Below are positions 11,968 through 20,323 of a stretch of DNA of 64,000 nt, in pieces (positions within the stretch are counted from its first letter, which is position 1; each line of letters starts with the position of its first letter). Source of the DNA: Lacinutrix neustonica (GTDB taxonomy: Bacteria; Bacteroidota; Bacteroidia; Flavobacteriales; Flavobacteriaceae); NCBI RefSeq assembly GCF_026625145.1, contig NZ_CP113088.1:124001-188000 (forward strand), written 5' to 3'. The notes beneath the pieces were generated by a model that was given only the letters and a program-made list of their open reading frames with translations, was not told the DNA's origin and did not search any database. The translations under genes and the position numbers were made by a program.

Positions 11968-12017
11968 CGGTATACCGTTTATATTGTATTTCATCTTTCA
12001 AAGTAAACGTTATACCG
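11968..12017. promoter_or_regulatory. Two dyads, possible enhancer sites (or a weak terminator)
   Basis: CGGTATACCG (11968-11977) is a perfect dyad and CGTTATACCG (12008-12017) a one-mismatch copy, exactly 40 bases apart. They lie about 105-150 bases upstream of a -24/-12-like sequence, where sigma54 enhancer sites normally sit. With flanking bases they also pair as a 14-base stem with a 22-base loop followed by five T, so a terminator for the upstream gene is possible too. Confidence 0.4.
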
Positions 12018-12107
12018 AGTTTTTCGAATGTGCTTATATTTATCTAAAAACACACAAAGTGTTAATTTGTAGGTGTTTAGACTTTTTTTTATCTCTAAAA
12101 TACATTT

Positions 12108-12124
12108 TTGGCATTGCTCTTGAC
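12108..12124 (+). promoter_or_regulatory. Possible sigma54 (-24/-12) promoter
   Basis: TTGGCATTGCTCTTGAC fits TTGGCAC-N5-TTGC with GG and TTG at correct spacing, but the -12 GC reads GA. Transcription would begin about 14 bases before the ATG at 12148. The adjacent sigma54 activator gene makes this plausible. Confidence 0.35.
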
Positions 12125-12147
12125 TCTTGTTTATCAAAGCAGGAACA

Positions 12148-12561
12148 ATGAAAGACAATAAACTAGTAAATGATATTAAATTTTGGGTAGACCAAAATGT
12201 AATCCATTGCAGCATACCTAGTGGTTTTGAAGCGAATAGTCTTGAAATGGATTTGGAAGCTGTGTTTTTTAACGCCATTTCAACATTATCAAACGGGAAA
12301 TATTTGCCACTTCTTATTGATATGGAAGCGATTGAGTTTTCGCTTTCTATTAAACTTTTTAAGTTTTTATCTAAGAACTCACTCATAAAAACGGTGGTAC
12401 TTTCTAAAACCTTTTTGGTCAATTCATTAATATTGAAGGCCTTTCTATCTTTACATAATTTCACATACGATCCTGTTGTTCCCAATACCATTTTTAATGA
12501 TTTTAGTTCAGCCATCAAATGTTGTAATAAAAACGTTATGGTATTTAATGCATTAAGTTAA
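12148..12561 (+). CDS. Small conserved cytoplasmic protein, twin copy 1
   Basis: A 137-residue protein without signal or membrane segment. It alternates short strands and helices (LPLLIDMEAIEFSLSIKLFKFLSKN), a STAS-like or DUF-type fold being conceivable, but I do not recognise a characterised family. It is paralogous to the next gene: both share an N-terminal strand, a NGK(Y/A)xPxxIDxR/E centre and a C-terminal helix ending near a Cys. I start it at ATG 12148 because the upstream TTG overlaps the possible -12 promoter element. Seven bases separate it from its twin. Confidence 0.7.
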   Translation: MKDNKLVNDIKFWVDQNVIHCSIPSGFEANSLEMDLEAVFFNAISTLSNGKYLPLLIDMEAIEFSLSIKLFKFLSKNSLIKTVVLSKTFLVNSLILKAFLSLHNFTYDPVVPNTIFNDFSSAIKCCNKNVMVFNALS

Positions 12562-12568
12562 AGTGTTT

Positions 12569-13008
12569 ATGGGAAATAGTATTGAGGTTGGACACGCAAA
12601 ATTCCGGACTGATAACAAAGACATTCTTTATTGTCAATTTAAAAATGATAATCCGAAACTTAAATTAAATCCGAAACAGTAAAATTATATATAGATGCTA
12701 TCATTACATTATGTAATGGTAAAGCCATGCCTTTTTTTATTGATGTTAGAAATTCTCGTGGGACGTATTCTTCTTCTGCTGCGAATTTATTGGCTAAGTC
12801 ACCAGCTTTAATGAAACTAAGAATTTCTGAAGCATTCATTCTCAATTCTATTGGAATAAAATTATTGATAACATCGTATAAAAGACTATACAATCCATCC
12901 ACACCATTTGCAGTTTTTTCTGATATAACAAAAGCAGAAGCGTATTGTTTAGAAACAAAAAACAACTATTACCGGATTAATGAAATAGAATTCTCCAAAC
13001 TCGTTTAG
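12569..13008 (+). CDS. Small conserved cytoplasmic protein, twin copy 2
   Basis: Paralogue of the preceding gene, about 146 residues, reading TLCNGKAMPFFIDVRNSRG in the centre and DITKAEAYCLETK near the end. The frame breaks at 12671-12675 (CCGAA); adding the missing G gives LNPETVKLYIDAIITL and a continuous protein. It follows copy 1 by seven bases, so they are surely co-transcribed. No catalytic motif is visible. Such twins might form a heterodimer, which is inference only. Confidence 0.65.
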
Positions 13009-13053
13009 CGGTACTTCTCAGATACCTCAAATTACAAAAATAATATATTAATC

Positions 13054-14511
13054 ATGAAGAGTATTAAATATCAACTCATTATATTAACAGTAATAGCCTC
13101 TATTTGCTGTAATTATGGGGCCTTTTCTCAAGTGGGTATTGGAACCATGTCTCCGGACGCGTCATCAGCGCTTGACATTAATTCCACAACTGGCGGGGTT
13201 CTAGCACCAAGAATGACAACTGCTCAAAGAATAGCTATTGCAAACCCAGCGAATGGGTTACTTGTTTTTGACATAACAGAGAATGCGTTTTATTTTTATA
13301 AGGCGACCGTGTGGACAAAAATGGATGCTGTAGTACGAGACAACTATAAACTTATAAAGTCTATCGCAGATTTAAGCGCAGAACTTACTGCGGGAGGAGG
13401 GTCTAAATATTTACTATCAACTAACACGCTCTATGAAATAAATGGAACCATATCGTTGGCTTACCCCATAGAACTTAATAATGCCTATGTAGTGGGACGA
13501 GATGCCAATGAAGATAAATTGGTTAAAACGGGAGGGACTATGTTCACGGGAACTACAGGTGGAACCATAAAAACCTTAACCCTTATTGCTTCGGGCGGTA
13601 CTGTTTTTGGTTTAATCGGTAGTACTACTCAAAATATAATTTTCAGGGATTCTATAGTTGCTAATTCGGCATCAGTGGGCTCTATAAGTGGTTATGGGAT
13701 GGTATTTTTTAGTGTTATTCAATATTCGGGAAATAATAATGGAATCACCTATACTAATATCACCGATTTATTATTGAGTAATACCGCTTGGGCATTAAAT
13801 AATTCGGGTACCTATGAGACGTTTACGGGGACTTTTGGGTTAATTAAAAAGCAAGGCGGCTATTTTAAAATAGATGGTGCCAATATAGGGATTGATGTGA
13901 GTAGTAATCCAACAGTTAATATTGGCATCATGGATGAGACTACTTTTAGTGGTACCAGTACGCAGTATGTAAAGAAATATACTACAGGATCTTATGCTGG
14001 TTTTAATTTTACTAATGCATGGACTGTAAATTGTCCTGGAATACCCGTAGAGTTTGACGGAGTGGCTACAGGAAATATCTATTTTAATGGCCCTATCACT
14101 TTTGGTTTTGTCCAAACCATCACCAATAATAATCCACTCAATTTAGCAGGTAATGGTAATACCAACACGACGACGGCTGTCAATTTATTAAGAATCGCCT
14201 CATCTCAAGATAATAGAATTACCTATTTAGGAAACAAAAAGAGAACCTTTCAAATTAATGCGACATTATCTATTAGAGGAAACCTCGGCGTGGGTGATTA
14301 TTATGCCTTTTTTATAAGAAAAAATGGGTCGACTACCTTGACCGAAACCAATTCATTAATGCGAATCAATAGTACCACTGACATATCAAGTAATGCTATT
14401 TCAGGGACTGTGGAGTTGGCACCAAATGAGTATATAGAAATTTGGGGACAGCGCTTAACAGGTTCTCGGTACGACCTCTATAACCGTATTTTCATTGAAT
14501 TTAAATATTAA
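13054..14511 (+). CDS. Secreted surface protein with tail-fibre-like N-terminal motif
   Basis: A 485-residue exported protein. A signal peptide (about residues 1-25, ending GAFSQ) is followed by VGIGTMSPDASSALDI and GVLAPRMTTAQR, a module common at the N-terminus of flavobacterial surface and adhesin-like proteins and related to phage tail-fibre collars. The rest is rich in Gly, Thr and Asn with strand-forming repeats, ending in a compact domain (IEIWGQRLTGS). No enzymatic motif is visible. It probably acts at the cell surface, with the binding partner unknown. It follows the twin genes by 45 bases and ends before a terminator at 14565. Confidence 0.75.
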   Translation: MKSIKYQLIILTVIASICCNYGAFSQVGIGTMSPDASSALDINSTTGGVLAPRMTTAQRIAIANPANGLLVFDITENAFYFYKATVWTKMDAVVRDNYKLIKSIADLSAELTAGGGSKYLLSTNTLYEINGTISLAYPIELNNAYVVGRDANEDKLVKTGGTMFTGTTGGTIKTLTLIASGGTVFGLIGSTTQNIIFRDSIVANSASVGSISGYGMVFFSVIQYSGNNNGITYTNITDLLLSNTAWALNNSGTYETFTGTFGLIKKQGGYFKIDGANIGIDVSSNPTVNIGIMDETTFSGTSTQYVKKYTTGSYAGFNFTNAWTVNCPGIPVEFDGVATGNIYFNGPITFGFVQTITNNNPLNLAGNGNTNTTTAVNLLRIASSQDNRITYLGNKKRTFQINATLSIRGNLGVGDYYAFFIRKNGSTTLTETNSLMRINSTTDISSNAISGTVELAPNEYIEIWGQRLTGSRYDLYNRIFIEFKY

Positions 14512-14564
14512 ATAATAGTATTATTAACGACAGGCTTATTGGGAGGTAAGTCTTGTTTAAAAGG

Positions 14565-14596
14565 CCTCTTTTTACGCTGTAAAGAGAGGTTTTTTT
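14565..14596 (+). terminator. Rho-independent terminator
   Basis: An 11-base stem (CCTCTTTTTAC pairing with GTAAAGAGAGG, one mismatch) with a three-base loop is followed by seven T. It closes the transcript of the surface protein gene. The ~160 bases up to 14760 show nothing further. Confidence 0.75.
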
Positions 14597-14760
14597 ATGT
14601 AAAGAGAAAACCTAAATACCACCATAGGCATAATAAGTATAAGAAGAAATTAAAAGTTATAGATTTTAAATGTTAAATCCGCTCTAGGGCTTCCTAATAA
14701 TTATGTCTTTAACTCACAAATGCTAAACATTGAAAAGTCTCGCAGTAACATCACAGGGAA

Positions 14761-15401
14761 TTAAAGCGTCGTTATTTTAGGAATCAACCGCTCTTTTTCT
14801 AAGGCTTTTACAACTGCCTTTACGTAGTCATCAACGGTTTTTTTTGTGTTTTCCGGGTCGATAATATCATAGTAGCCTACCCATATTAACGCTTTTTCAT
14901 TATCTTTTTTCAAATTATAAATAGACGTTTCTATATGGTAAACTTTATAGTTTTCATAATAATCCGTATCAAAATAAACGTTTTGACTTAATAAATAATA
15001 AGTTTTAAATTTTTGAAGATTATAATCTGTTTTTTTAGATTCACTAACAATAGCCATTTTATCATCTACTCCTTTAACAGTGGAGACTATAACCGTGTCA
15101 TACCCTTTACTTAATAATGTGTCTATTTGATTTTCTATTTCGGTTTCAGTCTGTTTTGAATCTATAAAAGAAGATTCAAAGACGACCGCACTTTGAAGCG
15201 CATTAATATCCCGGTGATATAATTCTGTTTTTAATTGTGATTCAAAAGCATTTCGGGCCTCTAGATCAGGAGTTACCCCTATAACCAAAACATTATTAGG
15301 ATTAAAGTCTTTATATTCGGATTCCTCCAACTGTCTTTTAATCTGGTTGTAGAACATCCAAAGACTAACAGAGAAACAAAAAAAAGGGCGCTATATTTCA
15401 T
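14761..15401 (-). CDS. Lipoprotein, paralogue of the adjacent upstream gene
   Basis: A lipoprotein of about 213 residues. The true start is ATG at 15401, giving a signal with lipobox VFGCST (Cys16). The frame breaks at 15316-15320 (TTCGG on the plus strand); restoring CCGG gives KDSWRNPEYKDFNPNNVLVIG, which matches the neighbour's VENWKNPDMDSYTANKILIVG. The pair share VxGVxxxxxxRxxFE and a long C-terminal helix ending LxxERLIP/LEEQQLINP. Function is unknown. It lies 12 bases after its paralogue. Confidence 0.72.
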
Positions 15402-15413
15402 AGTTGTTTTTAT

Positions 15414-16085
15414 CTAAAGAATTTCGTTTGAATCTTCTTTTGTTGTTGGTTCAATTTTAGGATTGATGAGTTGTTGCTCTTCTAAAACAACGGTAATAAG
15501 TCTGACATAATCTTTCACTATTTCCCGCATAGAATTAGGGTCTGTAATATCTATATACCCTTTCCGGATAAGCTCTCGATCTTTTGTTGGACAGATACAG
15601 TATAATGAAGAAACCGTATGGTATACTGAGTATTGATAATAATAATCCGGGTTGTAAAAAATATCCTGGTGCTTTAAATAATCTTCTTTAAAGGTCTTTA
15701 ATGACGTATGATAATCCACAAACGCTTCTCGGTATATCCTTTTATCTTCAACACCAATGACTTTGGTCAATAAGATGGTATCAAAACCATCACGGATAAG
15801 TTTGTTTTCTATTGTTTTTAATTCTTCTACCGATTTTTTTTTAGTTGTAAACGCAGCGTCAAATAGTTCTACACTCATAACCGCTTCTACACCTCTTGAA
15901 GCGTATTCCAACTTTAATAATTTTTCAAATTGCTTCCTTGCATGTGTATTTTGTGTCATGCCAACAATCAAAATTTTATTGGCTGTATAGCTATCCATAT
16001 CCGGGTTTTTCCAGTTTTCAACTAAATCTGTTGATGTGCAGCTTAACACTAAAAGAAAGCACATTAAAAGTGCGGTAGGTTTCAT
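15414..16085 (-). CDS. Lipoprotein of unknown function
   Basis: A 223-residue lipoprotein (signal LLVLSCTS, Cys16). It begins after the lipid anchor with ENWKNPDMDSYTANKILIVGMT and has an alpha/beta appearance with alternating strands (TILLTKVIGVED) and helices. It is a paralogue of the following gene. It follows the helical protein gene 16107-16556 by 21 bases and likely shares its transcript. No known domain is recognised; an envelope stress role is suggested only by context. Confidence 0.75.
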   Translation of the reverse strand: MKPTALLMCFLLVLSCTSTDLVENWKNPDMDSYTANKILIVGMTQNTHARKQFEKLLKLEYASRGVEAVMSVELFDAAFTTKKKSVEELKTIENKLIRDGFDTILLTKVIGVEDKRIYREAFVDYHTSLKTFKEDYLKHQDIFYNPDYYYQYSVYHTVSSLYCICPTKDRELIRKGYIDITDPNSMREIVKDYVRLITVVLEEQQLINPKIEPTTKEDSNEIL

Positions 16086-16106
16086 AAATTATTTATTTTA
16101 ATAGTA

Positions 16107-16556
16107 TTACCTATTATCTAGTAGACGCTGTTGTTTTACTTTTTTCATGACATCTTTTAAAATGTCGAAGAGCTGTGTTTTTACTTTTTTATAATCGTAT
16201 AAATATTCGCTAACACTTGTTAGAAGCTGTCTGTGCAGTTTTTTGTATTGTTTTTCTTTTTTTACATCGTCAATGCCATCGACCATGATTTCCAAGTCTT
16301 TTTCGTGAGTTAAAACGTCTTCAATAAGTTCATTGTTTTTCTTTTGTGACCTGTTTAAAGCGTCTATAATCTCTTTTGTGTCAGAGAAATCTTCAAAATC
16401 AATAATTTGTAGGGTATAGGACGTAATTAAATCTTGAAAAAATAAGTGTTCATCTTTCACAAACCGTAATTCTGAGAGCCATTTTTTGGAGTCTTTATGC
16501 ATTTCCTCGGCAGAGAGCCATTCGAAATATTTATTTTCTGTTTTTGTAGTAATCAT
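16107..16556 (-). CDS. Helical cytoplasmic protein, unknown function
   Basis: A 149-residue, almost fully helical, charged protein (LNRSQKKNNELIEDVLTHEKDLEIM; C-terminus rich in Lys). Its plan resembles the 140-residue protein encoded at 17169-17591, with an amphipathic four-helix arrangement; relatedness is inference. It sits between hsp20 and the lipoprotein pair in the stress island. No metal or catalytic motif is obvious. Confidence 0.7.
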   Translation of the reverse strand: MITTKTENKYFEWLSAEEMHKDSKKWLSELRFVKDEHLFFQDLITSYTLQIIDFEDFSDTKEIIDALNRSQKKNNELIEDVLTHEKDLEIMVDGIDDVKKEKQYKKLHRQLLTSVSEYLYDYKKVKTQLFDILKDVMKKVKQQRLLDNR

Positions 16557-16578
16557 TTTTTTTGTTTTTTAGTTTAAA

Positions 16579-16620
16579 TTAAGGCAGAAAGCGATTTATG
16601 GTTATCGCTTTCTGCCTTAA
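16579..16620 (-). terminator. Perfect 17-base stem hairpin after hsp20
   Basis: A perfect inverted repeat of 17 bases (16579-16595 and 16604-16620) with an eight-base loop lies six bases after the hsp20 stop. The minus-strand tail is not a pure T-run, so it may be a partial terminator or an mRNA-stabilising hairpin inside the operon. Confidence 0.6.
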
Positions 16621-16625
16621 AGGCA

Positions 16626-17077
16626 TTAAGCAATTTCAACAACCTTTTTTGTTGGTATTTTTTTAGCCTCCTCTTTTTTTAAGAGCTCTAAGTGAAGAAT
16701 ACCATCTTTATAAGTAGCCTTTACCTTTTGGTCTAAATCAACTGTTTTTGGTAATGTTAAAGACCTTTTAAAGGCATTATAACTAAACTCTTTCCGTGTA
16801 TAGTCCGCTTCTTTTTCTTCCTGATTGGTGCTTTTTTCTCCGAAACATTAAGGACATTATCTTCAATGGTTACTTCAAAATCTTTTTTGCTAAATCCAGG
16901 CGCTGCAAATTCAATTTGAAAGTCATCCGTATTTTCTTTTACATTCATTGCAGGCATTAAACTGTCTTCATCAAAAAAATCGGTGTTAAAGAAATCATCT
17001 GAACCCGTAAAGTTTGTTAATCCAGTATTACTCCATGGAAATAATCTGTTTTTGTTGTTAAATTTAATAAGTGACAT
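16626..17077 (-). CDS. Hsp20/alpha-crystallin small heat-shock protein
   Basis: A small heat-shock chaperone of about 150 residues that holds unfolding proteins in soluble complexes. The alpha-crystallin domain is clear: MNVKENTDDFQIEFAAPGF, KKDFEVTIEDNVLNVS, then KRSLTLPKTVD and a C-terminal strand (DGILHLELLKKEE) with IPTKKVVEIA at the end. A one-base slip in the A-run at 16832-16837 splits the frame after VSEKK; adding one A restores the domain. An FNR-type site with a -7 box (17116-17158) lies upstream, pointing to induction under low oxygen. Confidence 0.92.
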
Positions 17078-17115
17078 AGTGGTTGTGTTTTGAGATTAAA
17101 CATATAATGATATCT

Positions 17116-17158
17116 CTAAATTAGTCATGATAATTGTGAATTAAAATGATAAATATCA
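17116..17158 (-). promoter_or_regulatory. FNR-type site and -7 box of hsp20
   Basis: TGATAAATATCA (17147-17158) fits TGAT-N4-ATCA. On the minus strand TAATTTAG (17116-17123) is a 7/8 match to TANNTTTG. The palindrome centre lies 29.5 bases upstream of the box, placing it near -41 as in class II activation. Confidence 0.7.
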
Positions 17159-17168
17159 GTTTGTTACG

Positions 17169-17591
17169 TTAATTTTTCAAGGGGATTACACTTTCCAAAT
17201 ATTGTATGATGTCTGCTTTTAAATGAGTCGCGCTATTAAAATACTTGAGCAGTTCTTCTTCTAATAAATCATAATCTTTAATAAAAAAATCCTCACAGAT
17301 CACATCTTCACATTCTCTTTTTTGAAATAGTATTTTTGAGCTGTTGTCTATTTTATGCAATACTCCTTTTTGAGCAGTAAGCATGTCATGAATATCGTTT
17401 TTAAAGACAGAAAGTATTTCAAATAAGTTAATGACCTGAGGTTTAAAATGGGCCGTATCAATAATAAACACCATAAAGTCTAATTCATTTTTTAGAGACT
17501 TCATTCGTATTTTGTAATTTATTAAATTGAACGTGAGTTCATCAACAGTTTTACTACTATTAAAACTTTTATAGTGTATCGGATTTTCCAT
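17169..17591 (-). CDS. Helical cytoplasmic protein, unknown function
   Basis: A 140-residue charged helical protein (SLKNELDFMVFIIDTAHFKPQ; LLEEELLKYFN). Similar in size and helix layout to the product of 16107-16556. It directly follows the beta-CASP RNase gene by 12 bases, so it should be co-transcribed with it. A Cys pair (RECEDVICED) may be of interest. No domain is recognised. Confidence 0.7.
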   Translation of the reverse strand: MENPIHYKSFNSSKTVDELTFNLINYKIRMKSLKNELDFMVFIIDTAHFKPQVINLFEILSVFKNDIHDMLTAQKGVLHKIDNSSKILFQKRECEDVICEDFFIKDYDLLEEELLKYFNSATHLKADIIQYLESVIPLKN

Positions 17592-17603
17592 CCGGACTCA
17601 TTT

Positions 17604-18978
17604 TTATAGGGTTATTTTTTCAATTGCTCCAAGTTTTGGAATGGTTGCCGTCCAATCATAAACCGTCTTTATTTTAACTCTAAAGGCATCGAGTGCCGTG
17701 GGTTCTCCATGAACTAAAAACACCTTCTCCGGGGTGTTCTTTATACCACTCATCCAATTTAAAAGCTCTTTTTGATCGGCGTGAGCCGACAGACTTTCAA
17801 CATGGGCAATAGTCGCTTTAACAGGATAGTATTTTCCGAAGAGTTTGATTTCATGCGCGCCATCATATAATTGTCTGCCTCGAGTTCCTTCGGCTTGATA
17901 ACCAACCAATAGTACCGTTGTTGTAGGATTATCTATAAGTTGTTGTAAATAGGTGAGCACACGACCGCCTGTAACCATACCGCTGCCAGCAATGATTATT
18001 TTTGACCGATTATCGTCGATAGTCTCCCAGGTTTCTTTGTAAGATTGTACAAGGCTAACATGATTACACATGGCGTTATACTCTGTATCAGACAACTTGT
18101 GCCATTTAGGAAAGCGATTAAAAACGTCTAAAACATTATTGCCCATCGGGCTATCTATAAATATGGGAATATTTGGAATTTTATTTTTTTGATACAGTTT
18201 CCAAAGTATGTACATAAGTGTTTGCAAACGCTCTACCGCAAAACTGGGAATAATTAACTGTCCTCCTTTAGTAATGGTGTCTTTTACTAAGTTTGACAAC
18301 AGCATATCAAGAGGTTCTTCTGGATGTAATTTGTTGCCATAAGTGCTTTCAATAAACAGAACATCTGCCTGCTCGGGTTTTTTAGGTGAATCTAATAAAT
18401 AATCGCTTTCTCTTCCAATATCGCGGAAAAAACAAAACGCTTTCCTTTAATATCCAGTTCTATAAAAGTAGCCCCAATGATGTGTCCGTTGTATTGAAAA
18501 CGGTAGCTTATGTGTTCAGATAATGGAATCCATGTATTGATCGCTTCAGTCTCGGAAATATTTAATTGTCTTCTCAGCGTCTTTAACAGTATAAAATGCT
18601 AAAGCAGGATGGTGTTTTGTATACTGCTCAGCATTCGCTTTTTTAGCCTCTTCTTCCTGAATTTTACCACTATCTTTCAGGATGATTTCAGCTATAGCTA
18701 AGGTTGGAGCAGTACCAATAATTTTGCCTTTAAACCCTTGTTTTAAAAGTCGTGGTAAATAGCCCACGTGATCTAAATGACCGTGTGTGAGTAAAACAAC
18801 GTCTATTTCATTGACTTTTACAGGAAGATCATTCCAGTTTAATTCGCGTAATTCTTTTAAACCTTGAAATAAACCGAGAATCTATTAAAATGTTTTTTTC
18901 TGAAGTTTCAATTAGAAATTTTGAACCAGTTACCGTGCCTGAAGCACCCAAAAAATGAACTTTAACAAAGGATTCCAT
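17604..18978 (-). CDS. MBL-fold beta-CASP RNA-processing nuclease
   Basis: A metallo-beta-lactamase-fold nuclease of about 458 residues in the CPSF/YSH1-like group, which cleaves RNA using two zinc ions. It starts ESFVKVHFLGASGTVTGS, then LLTHGHLDHVGYLP (HxHxDH), SGDIGRES and FIESTYGN, the beta-CASP insert (IPSFAVERLQTLMYIL), GSGMVTGGR, SAHADQKELLNWM and VHGEP at the end. Three breaks, at 18874-18878, 18550-18555 and 18423-18426, are all repaired by CCGG. The start at 18978 gives the canonical N-terminus. It lies in the stress island between an ATP-cone nuclease and a helical protein. RNA turnover under low oxygen is a reasonable inference. Confidence 0.88.
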
Positions 18979-18989
18979 GGCATGTATTT

Positions 18990-19831
18990 TTATGACTGAC
19001 ACAATTGGTTAATTTCGTTTAGTATTTTTTCTTTTCTTAGTTCTGATACACCTAAATGATCTAAATAAAAGGCGTCACCAATAAGGTCACGACAAAGCAC
19101 AACATCCCGACTTAACAAAAATTGTTTTTCTCTGTTGGTTAATAGCGTAGATACCGTTATGGGGTAGAGTGCCAATCGGTCTATTCGGTCTTTTAAGCCA
19201 TTATTTTCTGGGTAATCCCAACTCAATAAATAGAGTCCACAGCACTTTCCGTACTGCAAGGCATCCTTTGTAAACCGGGTATTTGTCACTACCCAACCTT
19301 CAGTAAGATGACTGTGTTTTCGGGAACTTAATTCCCAATGGGTTTTGATATCATTATAACGAGAATGGATGTATAAAGGGATCTTAACATTACAATTGAG
19401 ACCTTGATCGCCATGAAATTTACATTCTATAATAGTACAGTCGTTATTTTTATTAGCAATAACATCCACTTCGTGCGAAACACACTTGCCTTGTACTGTT
19501 TTTCCAACTTCAATGCTGTATCCCGAATATTTTAAAATAGCTCCTATAAACCGTTCAAAAGGAAATCCTGTTGGACCTAATTCGTAAATAGCCTTTTTTA
19601 GTTTGTATTTAGAAGCAAAGAGCCGTTTCTTTTTTCTCAGTAAAGCAAACGCTCGATTGTATATCTCTTTTGTGGAAATACCTTGATACAACTCATCTCT
19701 AACGGTATCTAAAATTTGGTTCACCGTTTGTTTATCTGCTCCTGAATGTTTTAATGAATTACGGAGTTTGTCTAATGAGAATTTTACCTTCTCTCCGAGT
19801 ATTTAATAACGTCAATATGGTCTGTATTCAT
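18990..19831 (-). CDS. ATP-cone protein with PD-(D/E)XK restriction-endonuclease-like domain
   Basis: A fusion of about 280 residues. The N-terminus (KYSGEKVKFSLDKLRNSL, then the helix EIYNRAFALLRKK) resembles an ATP-cone, the nucleotide-sensing domain of ribonucleotide reductases and NrdR. The central domain fits a Mrr-like PD-(D/E)XK nuclease: FPFERFIGAILKYSGY, HEVDVIA (Asp) and IIECKFH (Glu-x-Lys). The C-terminal ~100 residues contain TEGWVVTNTRFT, as in Mrr-type proteins. The gene begins at 19831; a G is missing at 19795-19799 in CCGG. It lies 11 bases before the beta-CASP RNase gene. A nuclease gated by adenine nucleotides is inference. Confidence 0.8.
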
Positions 19832-19848
19832 TAAAATAGATTTAAAAA

Positions 19849-19876
19849 CTGCCAAAATCAAACATGATTTTGGCAG
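19849..19876 (-). terminator. Rho-independent terminator after the 135-residue protein gene
   Basis: A perfect 12-base stem (CTGCCAAAATCA and TGATTTTGGCAG) with a four-base loop is followed on the minus strand by five T. It separates the usp/19904 transcript from the ATP-cone gene. Confidence 0.75.
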
Positions 19877-19903
19877 TCACACTAACTAATAAAATGTCGA
19901 TTT

Positions 19904-20311
19904 TTACATCGACTGGAAAAAATCTTTAACTAAAGCTTTCACTTGGTTATCGGTCATGCTGTCAACCTTTTTTAAACCCACTATTTTACTGCCCAAATCT
20001 GCGTAGTTATCATGCAATTCTTTACTGAATTTTTCATTGGTTTGCGCTGGTCCAAAAAGGGCTAAGGCCTCTGTATCTTTAATTTTAGAAACTATATTTT
20101 TAAAATAGTCTTTTAGCTGCTGCTTTTCTTTATCTAAATACGTACTGTCTTGTACTACATCTTGTGGGCCACCTTTACCCTTGGAGCCTGAGCCTCCTTT
20201 TACATGAAAATGATCCATGTTTGATGCCACTGTAGTGACTGTTACCTTTTCGTTTTCAAGGGTTACAATCTTTGCGTTATCTTTATCTAACCAAATACCT
20301 GTTTTTTTCAT
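19904..20311 (-). CDS. Small protein resembling baeRF/host-attachment family
   Basis: A 135-residue cytoplasmic protein. It starts KKTGIWLDKDNAKIVTLENEK, has a Gly/Ser/Lys loop with His residues (DHFHVKGGSGSKGKGG), a helix and the strand ALALFGPAQTNEKF. This layout resembles the bacterial eRF1-like (baeRF) or host-attachment proteins, thought to act on ribosomes; the match is by eye only. It follows a universal stress gene by 12 bases and ends at a terminator, so they form a two-gene operon under the FNR-type site at 21235. Confidence in the family is moderate. Confidence 0.72.
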   Translation of the reverse strand: MKKTGIWLDKDNAKIVTLENEKVTVTTVASNMDHFHVKGGSGSKGKGGPQDVVQDSTYLDKEKQQLKDYFKNIVSKIKDTEALALFGPAQTNEKFSKELHDNYADLGSKIVGLKKVDSMTDNQVKALVKDFFQSM

Positions 20312-20323
20312 CTTTAATATATT

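Noticed and set aside
11991-12518. 175-residue minus-strand frame opposite the first twin gene
   Set aside because: It overlaps the twin gene completely, has no domain or -7 box, and the plus-strand frame has a clear paralogue next door.
17108-17119. Second FNR-type half-site TGATATCTCTAA near hsp20
   Set aside because: Only one half matches TGAT-N4-ATCA and it overlaps the proposed -7 box.
18546-18767. Separate short genes inside the beta-CASP nuclease region
   Set aside because: They are pieces of one nuclease; three CCGG repairs join them into a full-length protein.
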